From positions 372,001 through 436,000 of the forward strand of contig CM041200.1 in NCBI GenBank assembly GCA_023078555.1: 64,000 nt of DNA, in the 5' to 3' direction. The stretch is from Ulva prolifera (taxonomy: Eukaryota > Chlorophyta > Ulvophyceae > Ulvales > Ulvaceae). The notes below the pieces were generated by a model. The model saw only the letters and a list, made by a program, of their open reading frames with translations. It had not been told where the DNA came from and did not search any database. Positions within the stretch are counted from its first letter, which is position 1. Every line of letters begins with the position of its first letter. Of the stretch, positions 31,758-42,605 are shown piece after piece. The position numbers were made by a program, and so were the translations under genes.

Positions 31758-34700
31758 CTACGTTTCCACTAGCTGGAGTTTATTACGAACTTCTTGCAAA
31801 GCAAGTCCGGGCAGCACTTTAGTAAAAACATCCGCTAACTGATCAACAGTGCCTACCCATGCTACCTTAAGTTCATCCATCATGACATATTCCCGCACTC
31901 GCAAGTGCCGCACACGAATGTGCTTGGATCTGTCAGTGGAGACAGAATTCACAACCAAAATGTTGGCACTCTTATTGTCACCCCACAGAGTTGGCTTATG
32001 TGGGACGAGTTTTAAATCGAGAAGCAACTGCTTCACCCACATTAACTCGTTGGCTGTTGCACTCATCGCGATGAGCTCAGCCTCCGTTGTATCCCCAGCC
32101 ACTATACTCTGCTTCTTCGAACGCCAGAGAACACAGTTCCCATACACTCGAATAACCATACCAGATACACTTTTCAGATCAGCAGAGTTCGCAAAATCTG
32201 CATCTGAAAAAGCTTCCAACAAACACCCGTTGTTCGAATGCAAGCGCGAGTGGAAGCGTCATACCGTAAGTTTTAGTTGGGCGAAATGTTAAGTATGTGT
32301 GCGGAGTACTTAGCACATGACGCCTGAGATCTGGGATCACACCTGCATGGTCAGTATCTGAGTCAGATACTTGAACCATGACCTTGTTCGACCTATACAG
32401 AGAGCTAATTGTGTCTTCTCATTCGCGGGCTGGTGACTGCCACGTGTCACCCCGTGCGTGCATCTGCATGTGCACATGCCTTGTGCGCTACGAGGCACTT
32501 TCACAACACCCGTGTCCCACAGAGCCTATAAATTTTATCCCTAGATTCTTTGTGGACTGCAGGTATCTCAGAACATGTTGCACGGCAGACCAATGTTCCT
32601 TTAGACTACTCGACATGTGCCGGGCCAGGGCATGTGCCACATAGCTCAGGTCAGGTCGTGTCACTCCTGCAATATACTGGATACTTCCTACAGCACTCAT
32701 GAACCTGGAATGCTAAACAGCACTGGCTTTCTCCAGGTCAGGATGCTCTTTCGCACTCCTTAGTTGTTGCCGCGGCACTAAGGGAGTGGAAGACTTACGA
32801 CAGTCAGACATACTGTACTTTTCAAGCAAGTTCTGAATCTTGTTTCGTTGTGTCATGATGATTGTTCTGGCCTTGCGATCACGCATGATCTCTGTGCCGA
32901 GTGCCCATGCAAGTTCACCCAGGTCTCTGCCTTCGAATTTCGTGAGAATGATGTCGACAAGTTCTTGCAGCCCCGCAGAGCTGCTGAAAATGAACAAGTC
33001 ATCGACCCATAAGAAAATAAAACAACGACCAGATGTTCTCACATACAGTCCGGGATCACTTTGTGCGCACACAAATCCCATCTCAGCTAAGACCTTTATT
33101 AAAGCTTTATGCCACTCGCGAGCAGCTTGCTTCAGGCCATACAAGGTTTTGTGTAATCTACATACATGTGTTGTCCCGTCAGTGAAGAACGGGGGCTGTT
33201 CAACGAACAGTTCCTCTTCCAGTTCACCATTCAGAAAAGCACACTGGATGTCTATGTGCCTAATCTCTAAATCTTCCTGAGCAGCAACTGACAGCAACAC
33301 AGACAGTGTTGCATAACTACCGACAGGGGACCAAGTCTCAAAAAAGTCAATTCCCTCTACCTGAGAAAAACCACGCGCTACATAACGTGCCTTGTAACGC
33401 TGAATCTCTCCCGCAGGACCACGCTTGATCTTGAGCATCCATTTGCCCGAGATAGCCCGTTTGCCCGCAGGCAGATAGCACAACCCGAAGGTTCCGTGCT
33501 CACCCAGTGCATCTACCTCCTCCTGCATGGCACGCAGCCATGCATCCCTGTCAGCACTCGCGAGTGCTTCCTTCAAAGAAGGCATATCAGGGTCGGAGGC
33601 CTTCTGCTTCCTGGCGGCAGCTGCTCTGCGCGACCCACGACGCTGAGCATTCTGCTGCTCACCAGACTCCACATGCTGATGCTTCAGGCCTGCACAGGAC
33701 ACTCCACAGTCAGCCGCGGCTGATGTGTCCTGATCGAAAGCTGAAACATCAATAGCAGCTACAACTGATGCTGAGGCCGCTGCCGAATTACTTCCGGAAC
33801 GGACCCGCTGAGCCTCCAGATTCTGATGGGCCGCAGCCCGTTCATCATCTGAGACGGTGTGGTCCATGCGCTGTTCATCGTCATCATCATAGATGCCGGG
33901 ACTAGCGTCGTCCTCATCCATGTCATCGTCAGACGCACTGACAGACACTTGAACAGGGAACGCAGCTTCCACACCAGGGTCGTGTAACACAGCATTGCGC
34001 GTGACAACATACTGCGCAGTGCGGGAGAGCATAGCGACAGGGTGATGCACTTCGCCGCGCACACGAGGGGGGACAGGGACGTCGGGGTGAGCAGCAGCTC
34101 TGGATGTCGCACGCGTGCGATGCAAAGCTGATCTGGCCATTTCCGGTGTGGCCCGAGCAGGGTCACGTCGGATGATCTCCGCAGAGGAGCCAGCTCCAAA
34201 TCGTGGAGAGTACACAGCAGGACTGGGCTCAGGGTTATCCTGCCGGAATGTCATTTCCATGACAGGAACCCTACCATGACCAGGGGGGGTGTGCTGGTCA
34301 CGCAGACGACGCAACACTCCCCCGTCATACGTGTGATCTGCCGCGAAAGGAGGAACATCAGCATCAGTCACACGCTCACCCTCATTGTCCCCCTCGAAGG
34401 CAACCATATAGGAGTTCGCAAACTCCTTAGGCTCCCGCTTGTCCACAACGGCGGACGCATCGTACTTGCGTACGTGGCGGATCATCTGATCCGCAGTGCA
34501 CATGACCTGGCGCACGACAAAAACCCTACAACCAGGAACATCCTGGGCGTACACACGCTGCATGCTGGGGCCCAGCCCAGCCCCGACCCAGGGTATGCAG
34601 GGACACCCCGCGGGGACAACTTCCGCAGCTTGTCGTCCCTGGGATATGCATACACCTCAACCCCCCACGGACGCTGCTGCCGCAGCAGATCTTGGAACAC

Positions 34701-37304
34701 CTCAACGGAGGTGTCTCTAAAAAAAGACATATAAGGAATGATATCCTTATCACAAGACCGCACTAAAAACTCGTCTAACTCTGTCGTCGCAAGCAACTTG
34801 TACTTGCGTTTTTCCTCATCCCTCAACTTATCGCGCTCGGCCTTTTTCATGCGCTCGCCCTTCCCCAAGTTCTTCTCAGCTTCGTCCACATCCGCAGATG
34901 CGTTGACAGCATGCTGACCTTTCAGGGACTTGAGGATGCTCGCCAATTTGTCATGGTACAGTGCCGACGACGGCGTGAGATTGTGACCATGGACAACACT
35001 GGCGAGGCATTCGATCCACAGGAACAGAGGCAGGCCGCTCGCGAGCAGCACAGCACGGAGTGACTCAAAGGCCACTCCGATCCTCCGCTCAGTCATGCCG
35101 TTATAGCGATGAGCAGCTGTGGGGGTCAAGCGGCGAGTGATGCCACGACGCTGGAGATAGAGTTTTAAGGCCTCGACCATGAACTCTCCTCCTTTGTCGG
35201 TGTGTAGGATGCGCACACCCGGTTCACCTGGCTTCATCACATTCACCCGAATGCGTTCAATAATATAAGAGATCATGGCCGCAGCCTCACTCTTTTTGCG
35301 CAGACCGACCACGAAAGTATAACGGGTAAAGGCACACATCACAAACAAAACATATTTCACACCACCAATTCCTACTGGAGAGACAGGACCAGCTAAATCG
35401 GCGTGCAGTTGATCACCAGGCCACTTGGCCTGGCCCATGAGCTCACGATCATTGGCAGAGAAGTTACCCGCAGGCACTTTGCCAATTCTGCAGCCGTAAC
35501 ACCGATTTCCCAGCGGCTCGGAATCGACATTCAAATTCAAATTACCATAAAAATCAGCGTTGGATTGCATGCGCTTGAGAACCCAATTCGACTGGTGAAA
35601 AGACAAATGTGCAAGAAAAGCAGGTTCCAGCAAGTATGCATCATGCGGGACCTCAGCTCCCCCAGCATTGGGTCGCTGCAGGTCAATGGCCGCGACCGCC
35701 ACATGATGCCACTGCTGTTGATCCTCAATCACTGAGGTCGGACTGCTCTGGTTAGACCAGACTACCGCCCTATTGACAGGCGCACCGACGAGAATGGGTT
35801 TGGTCTCTACTGCCATTTTAAACGCAAAATCTGGGTGACCATCCACATCAAGTTCCTGGTATTTGACGTCATCCTCTATGTCGGTAGCCATATCACCCAT
35901 ACCAGGGACATACAACACATTTCTACGCGTATCTAGGAACATCTGCTCATGTCTAAGACCCATTGTGCTGAGCAGGTTGTACGGACATTCAGGCGCATAG
36001 TAAACACCAGGGATTTCCACATCCAATGGATGCTTGTTCCCATGTTTGTCCACACAAGTACCCAGGTTCACCTGAATGGTTCCCCTGCCCATGATAGAAA
36101 GCTGCCCTGGTCCCGCGAGATTGGCAACTTTCTGACACGGGCCGTACTCAGTGAACATTTCACGATTTCCTACTATATGCATGTCCGACCCACTATCAAC
36201 AATAATGTTCCATGGCAGAGACGCGTCTGGTTGCGGATACTTGGCAGGCATCTCTACAGCGCAAACATCCTTGGCCGCAGCCTGTTTGCGTTGGGGGCAG
36301 TTCGCACGCAAATGTCCCTTCTTCGTGCAGAAGAAACAGGTCCTGGTATCCTTGCGAGGAGCCTGGCCGGCCGCGAGAGCGGCGACCACAGGACCATCAC
36401 CACGGGGCTGCTTGCGCCAGCCATGACCTGGTTTGCCCGCGGGCGCCCCAGACCTAGCCTGCAGCTGCCGCTGTTGTTTGAGCAAGTCAGCATGCTCTGT
36501 TAAACGTGATATGATCACATGAGGGGAGGAGTGTTGTACTTCGCCGCGCACAGCGTTGAACTCCTCCCCCACCTCCAAAAGTTTCAATCGAAGCCATCGC
36601 TGGCCCACATCAGCACCTAGTGCTTCCAGTTGAGTGTAAACACTCATCACGTCACCACAATATGTCGCAACATCTCTATTGTTTTGTGACAAATAATTAA
36701 ACCGACTCCATAATCTGTGGATTTCGGCTTTAGTGCTAGGTCTGTAATTTGCAGTCAGGTAAGACCATGCTTCACACAGGTGTGACATGCGATAGACAGT
36801 TGTCCTATCCGCGTCAGGCAAAGACATCAGGACCTGTGTCCTCGCCCTAGCATGAACACGCTGTTCGTCCGCAGACGGTGCGTGCTGCAACAAATGATCT
36901 AACTCAAATTGGCCTAACCACAAAAAGACTTTCTGTTCGTACGCAACGAAGCTTTCAGTCTTAAAATTCCATTCAGGGAGTTTTCCTTTAGTCAAATCAG
37001 GTTCGCTACGTCCCCGAGATGCACGCAGCGCCTCGGTCAACGTTTCGAGTGATATGAAAGACTCAGTGTGACCAGGATCGTTCACAACATGAGAGGAAAA
37101 GGGCACCTGCTGGCTGCTCTGCCCAGTATGGGAAGAGGGTCGTGGCCGGACAACTCGTCCGCCCCGGAGCAACATACCCGCGGGCTGTTCTCCGTCAGGG
37201 AGCTGCTGGTCAGCGTCCCTGTCGACGAGAGGCTGCTGGTCAGCATCGTCACGCCTTTCCTCGCGAGGAGAGTTGGCGTTAGAGTTGGCGTTAGAGAGAG
37301 ACAT
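31758..37304 (-). pseudogene. C2 copia gag-pol polyprotein with stop, frameshift and MITE
   Basis: ATG at 37304 (MSLSNANSNANSPREERRDD). UBN2-type gag, CCHC (CFFCTKKGHLRANCP), protease (WNIIVDSGSDMHIVG), integrase HHCC and DDE (QLHADLAGP, ILHTDKGGEFM, NGMTERRIG). A frameshift near 34590 separates this from the RT half: an Asp-rich linker, then ISGKWMLKIKRGPAGEIQRY, YKARYVARGFSQVEGIDFF, and the catalytic pair in FLWVDDLFIFSS (a WVDD variant of the copia YVDD box). Compared with C3 the linker lacks about 85 residues. A TAG after LEKASAV and the MITE at 32231-32505 break RNase H, which ends FTKVLPGLALQEV ... LVET. Inactive. Confidence 0.9.
32231..32505. mobile_element. 275-bp MITE, copy 1, with 8-bp target duplication
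   Basis: Starts TGTTCGAATGC and ends GCACTTTCACA; direct repeats ACACCCGT at 32223-32230 and 32506-32513 flank it, and C4 has the empty site with a single ACACCCGT. Ends are weakly inverted (7 of 11). A second copy, inverted, is at 58744-59012. An 8-bp duplication suggests the hAT superfamily; no coding capacity. Confidence 0.75.
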
Positions 37305-37611
37305 CCTGCATTAGGACAGACGGTTGTTTGTTGCGCGCAGCAACTAACCGATGGGATGGCTCGCAAGCCGACAGGTTGAGAAAAATAAACGAACGCGTTC
37401 GCTTTTCTCAGCGCTGATCATTAAAACAAGCTTCTCGAATTGTGTCTAACAACAATATACTACGAGATAGCTAAATGATGCCTGCGCTTTTGACCGCAGT
37501 CTGATCGCCGGCAGAGCGGTGGAATGCCCGCCGTGTCTGCGCACAGACATTGGCCGACGGCTTCCTGAACAAGACCATAAACAGACATAACGCTAACATT
37601 CATCGATACCA

Positions 37612-37958
37612 TGTCAGAAATGCTCTATCTTGTCAGGTCAGACGCGCAGTCTTTAGTACAGGTCAGGTCAGGGCAGCCAGCGTTCCATACCTGCTGCGCA
37701 CAGAGGTAGAACCGAGGAACGCTTAAAGGGAGTGCTAGCACCGGGAAACATTAAGAAGAATGGTTACAGATCTCAGTGTGCACATGCTTATATGCACACT
37801 GAACACTCAAGGTTACGGCGGGAAACCCTCGCGGGATCTCTCTCACTACATCGAGACAATCTCGGCTGGCGGCTTACCCCTGCACCGGATCCGCAGATCA
37901 TCTGTGCATGGGTGCACCTGTCACCACACTGCTGCCCGCAGGCTCATGCATTGTGACA
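37612..37958 (-). repeat. C2 5' LTR
   Basis: 347 bp, same ends as the 3' copy. A TATA-like CTTATATGCACACT lies in its middle. The right edge abuts C3 RT-linker sequence directly. Confidence 0.9.
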
Positions 37959-40900
37959 GTCGGAGGGCTTCTGCTTCCTGGCGGCAGCTGCTCTGCGCGA
38001 CCCACGACACTGAGCATTCTGCTGCTCGCCAGACTCCACATGCTAAGGCTTCAGGCCTGCACAGGACACTCCACTGTCAGCCGCGGCTGATGTGTACTGA
38101 TTGCAAGCTGAAACATCAATAGCAGCTACAACTGTCTCACTACTAGCAATGTCAGAGCCCGCAGGCTTATACATGTGTACAGCTGCTACATCCGCAGCCA
38201 ATGGAACAAGGCGTCTGCGTACAAGAGGATTGACTTTGATACGAGGCAAGGCAGCTGGAATGGCCCTCACCTCATCGGGCAAATCAACCCCGACAGCGGC
38301 TGAGGGGTCCTGGACCTCTCCCCCTAATTCGGACCCGGTCTCCACCTCATCTGGCTCATCCTCCCAGAAGGGCCTCGGCGCCTCTGCTCCTCGCAGCAGC
38401 TGAGCAACTGCCCCCGCGCCAGATGCTGAGGCCGCTGCCGAATTACTTCCGGAACGGACCCGCTGAGCCTCCAGATTCTGATGGGCCGCAGCCCGTTCAT
38501 CATCTGAGACGGTGTGGTCCATGCGCTGTTCATCGTCATCATCATAGATGCCGGGACTAGCGTCGTCCTCATCCATGTCATCGTCAGACGCACTGACAGA
38601 CACTTGAACAGGGAACGCAGCTTCCACACCAGGGTCGTGTAACACAGCATTGCGCGTGACAACATACTGCGCAGTGCGGGAGAGCATAGCGACAGGGTGA
38701 TGCACTTCGCCGCGCACACGAGGGGGGACAGGGACATCAGGGTGAGCCGCAGCTCTGGACATCGCACGCGTGCGATGCAAAGCTACTTTGGCTATCTCCG
38801 GTGTGGCCCGAGCGGGGTCACGCCGGATCATCTCCGCAGAGGAGCCAAACCCAAACCGTGGAGAATACACGTCTGGACTCGGGTTGGGGTCGTCCTGACG
38901 GAAAGTCATTTCCATGACAGGAACCCTACCATGACCAGGGGGGGTGTGAAGCTGGTCACGCAGACGGCGCAACACTCCCCCATCATACGTGTGATCAGAC
39001 AGGAAAGGGGGGACATCACTATCAGTCACACGCTCGCCCTCATTGTCCCCCTCGAAAGCAACCGTATAGGAGTTCGCAAACACCGCAGGCTCCCTCTTGT
39101 CCACAACAACGGACGCATCGTACTTACGTACGTGGCGGATCATCTGATCCGCAGTGCACATCACCTGATGCACAACAAAAACCCTACCCCAGGCACATCC
39201 AGGGCGTACACGCGCTGCATGCTGGGGCCCAGCCCAGCCCCGACCCAGTATGCGACACACCGCGGGGACAGCTTACGCAGCTTGTCGTCCCTGGGGTATG
39301 CATACACCTCAACCCCCCACGGACGCTGCTGCCGCAGCAGATCTTGGAACACCTCAACGGAGGTGTCCCTGAAAAAAGACATATAAGGAATTATATCCTT
39401 GTCACAAGACCGCACTAAAAACTCGTCTAATTCTGTCGTCGCAAGCAATTGGTACTTGCGCCTTTCCTCATCCCTCAACTTGTCACGTTCGGCCTTTTTC
39501 ATGCGCTTTTTGCCCTTCTCAGCTTCCTCCACATCCGCCGCAGCGTTGATGGCATGCTGAGCTTTCTGGGACTTGAGAATGCGTGCCAGTTTGTCATGGT
39601 ACAACGCCGAGCACGGCGTGAGATTGTGGCCATGGACAACACTGGCAAGACATTCGATCCACAGGAACAGAGGCAGGCCACTCGCAAGCAGCACTGCACG
39701 GAGTGCCTCAAAGGCAATTCCGATCCTCCGCTCGATCATGCCATTACAGCAATGATCAGCTGTGGGGGTGGTGCGGTGAGTAATGCCGCGACGCTGGAGG
39801 TAGAGTTTTAAGGCCTCGACCATGAACTCTCCCCCCTTGTCGGTGTGAAGGATGGGCACACCCGGCTCACCTGGCTTCACCACATTCACCCGAATGCGTT
39901 CAATAATAAGAGATCATGGCTGCAGCCTCACTCTTTTTGCGCAGACCGACCACGAAAGTATACCGGGTAAAGGCACACATCACAACCAAAACATATTTCA
40001 CACCTCCAATTCCCACTGGAGTGACAGGACTAGCTAAATCGGCATGCAGTTGCTCGCCAGGATACTTGGCTTGGCCCATGAGCTCACGATCATTGGCAGA
40101 GAAGTTACCCGCAGGCACTTTGCCAATTCTGCAGCCATGACATCGATTTCCCAGTGGCTCGGAATCGACACTCAAATTCAAATCACCATAAAAATCAGCG
40201 TTGGCTTTCATACGCTTGAGAACCCAGTTCGACTGATGAAATGACAAATGCGCTATGAAAGCAGGGTCCAGCAAGTAAGCGTCATGTGGGACCTCAGCTC
40301 CCCCAGCATTAGGTCGCTTTAGGTCAACAGCTGCAGCTGCCACATGATGCCACTGTTTCTGGTCCTCGATCACGCAGGTCGGGCTGCTCTGGTTAGACCG
40401 GACTACCCCTCGGTTGACTGGAGCACCGACAAGGACAGGTTTGGACTCCACATTCATTTTGAAAGCAAAAACAGGATGACCATCCTCATCGAGCTCCTGG
40501 TATTTGACATCGTCCTCAATACCAGTAGCCATGTCACCCAAACCCGGAAAATACAAAACATTCCTACGCGTATCCAAAAACATCTGCTCGTGCCGAAGAC
40601 CCATTGTACTCAGCAGGTTATACGGACATTCAGGAGCATAATAAACACCAGGGATCTCCATATCCAAAGGATGTTGGTTCCCATGCTTATCAACATACGT
40701 GCCCAGGTTCACCTGAATGGTTCCCCTGCCCATGATAGGGAGCTTGCCTGGTCCCGCGGGATTGGCAGTCCTCTGACACGGTCCATACTCAGTGAACATT
40801 TCACGGTTTCCTACAATATGAATGTCCGACCCGCTATCTATGATTATGTTCCAAGGCAAAGACGCATCTGGGATTGGATACTTTTCAGGCATTTCTACGG

Positions 40901-41942
40901 CACAAACATCTTTGGCCGCAGCCTGCTTGCGTTGGGGGCAGTTCGCACGCAAATGTCCTTTCTTCTTGCAGAAGAATCAGGTCCTGGTCTCCTCGCAAGG
41001 AGCCTGGCCAGCTGCGAGAGCAGCGACCACAGGACCGTCACCACGGGGTTGCTTGCGCCAGCCTTGGCCTAGTTTGCCCGCGGGCGCCCCAGACCTAGCC
41101 TGCAGCTGTCGCTGTTGTTTGAGCAAGTCAGCATGCTCAGTCAAACGCGATATGATTACATGTGGGGAAGAGTGGAGAACTTCGCCGCGCACAGCGTTGA
41201 ACTCCTCCCCCACTTCTAACAATTTAAGTCTAAGCCATCGCTGGCCCACATCGGCACCTAGTGCCTCCAGTTGAGTGTAAACACTCATGATATCACCACA
41301 ATAAGATGCAACATCTCTATTATTTTGTGACAGGGAATTGAAACGACTCCACAGCCTGTGGATCTCGGCTTCGGTGCTGGGTCTATATTTAGCAGTCAAA
41401 TAAGCCCATACTTCGCACAATTGTGACATGCGGTAGATAGTTGTTCTATCCGCGTCAGGCAAAGACATAAGGACCTGTGTCCTCGCCCTAGCATGGACAA
41501 GCTGTTCGTCCGCAGAAGATGCGTGCTGCAACAAATGATCTAACTCGAATTGTCCTAACCACAAAAAGACTTTCTGCTCGTACGTAACGAAGCTCTCGGT
41601 CTTATGATTCCATTCAGGCAGTTTTCCTTTGGACAAATCAGGTTCGCTACGTCCCCGAGATGCACGCAGCGCTTCGGTCAACGTCTCGAGCGTGATAAAG
41701 GACTCAGTGTGACTAGGATCGTTCACAACATGAGAGGAAAATGGCACCTGCTGGCTGCTTCGCCCTGTTCGGGTGGAAGATCGTGGCCGGATAACTCGTC
41801 CGCCACGAAGTAACATGCCCGCGGGCTGTTCTCCTTCAGGGAGCTGCTGGTCAGCGTCCCTGTCGACGATTGGCTGCTGATCAGCCTCATCTTGACTCTC
41901 CTCGCGAGGAGAGTTGGCGTTAGAGAGATCGGAGTTAGACAT
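37959..41942 (-). pseudogene. C3 copia gag-PR-IN polyprotein, broken
   Basis: ATG at 41942 (MSNSDLSNANSPREES). A TGA at 40975-40977 replaces the first Cys codon of the CCHC knuckle, so translation would stop before FFCKKKGHLRANCP. A 2-nt loss near 39900 shifts the frame inside the integrase core (ISYIIERIRV in C2), and another shift near 39190 follows AYWVGAGLGPSMQRVYA. Protease (WNIIIDSGSDIHIVG), HHCC and DDE motifs (ILHTDKGGEFM, NGMIERRIG) remain visible. The full-length linker seen here (FWEDEPDEVETGSELGG ... VAAVHMYKPAGS) is absent from C2 and useful for reconstructing family history. Confidence 0.85.
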
Positions 41943-42264
41943 CCTGCAGTAGGACGGACGGTGGTTTGTCGCGCGCAGCAACTAACCGATGGGATGGCTC
42001 GCAAGCCGACAGGTTGAGAAAATAAGCCAACGCGTTCGCTTTTCTACGCGTTCGCTTTTCTCAGCGCTGATCATTAAAAACAAGCTTCTCGAATTGTATC
42101 TAATTATAATATGCTACGAGATCGCTTAATGATGCCTGCGCTTGTGACCGCGGTCTGAGCGCTGGCAGAACAGTGGAATGCCTGCCGTGTCTGCGCACAG
42201 ACTTTGGCCGACGGCTTCCTGAACAAGACCGTAAAAGGCATAACGCAAACATTCACCGATACCA

Positions 42265-42605
42265 TGTCAGAAAGTCTATCCTTCGTACAGGTCAGACACG
42301 CAGTCTTACGTCAGGTCAGGAGGCCAGCATCTCATACCTACTGCGCACAGAGGTAGAACAGGAGAGATGCTGAGGGAGAGACAGGGTACTGCTAGTACCG
42401 TGAATCAGTGAGAAGAATGGCTACAGCTCTCTTTGTGCACAGCCATATATGCACACTAAATAGTCAAGATTACGGCGGGAGATCCTAGCAGGATCTCCCT
42501 CACTACTCCGGGACAATCCCGCTGGCGGCTTACCCCTACACGTGATCCGCGAATCATGCGTGCATGGGTGCCACACTGCTGCCCGCGGGCGCATGCATTG
42601 TGACA
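42265..42605 (-). repeat. C3 5' LTR
   Basis: About 341 bp, TGTCAGAAAG ... CATTGTGACA, visibly more diverged from the C2 LTRs than those are from each other and closer to the C5 LTR (shared CAGCATCTCATACC region). Confidence 0.85.

Larger units (their letters stand above)
31394..37958 (-). mobile_element. Copia element C2, structurally complete but coding-dead
   Basis: 6.56 kb with two 347-bp LTRs, polypurine tract beside the 3' LTR (GGTTTATGGGGGAG on the minus strand) and a PBS-like TGGTATCGATGAATG next to the 5' LTR. Domain order gag-PR-IN-RT-RH places it in Ty1/copia. Flanking 5-mers differ (CCCCC on the left, GTCGG on the right), so it has no target-site duplication. Interrupted by a 275-bp MITE in RNase H. 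Confidence 0.9.
37959..42605 (-). mobile_element. Copia element C3, 3'-truncated at the C2 LTR
   Basis: Same family as C2: 5' LTR at 42265-42605, leader, gag, protease, integrase and linker, then a cut at 37958/37959 just before the RT. RT, RNase H and 3' LTR are missing. Confidence 0.85.
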
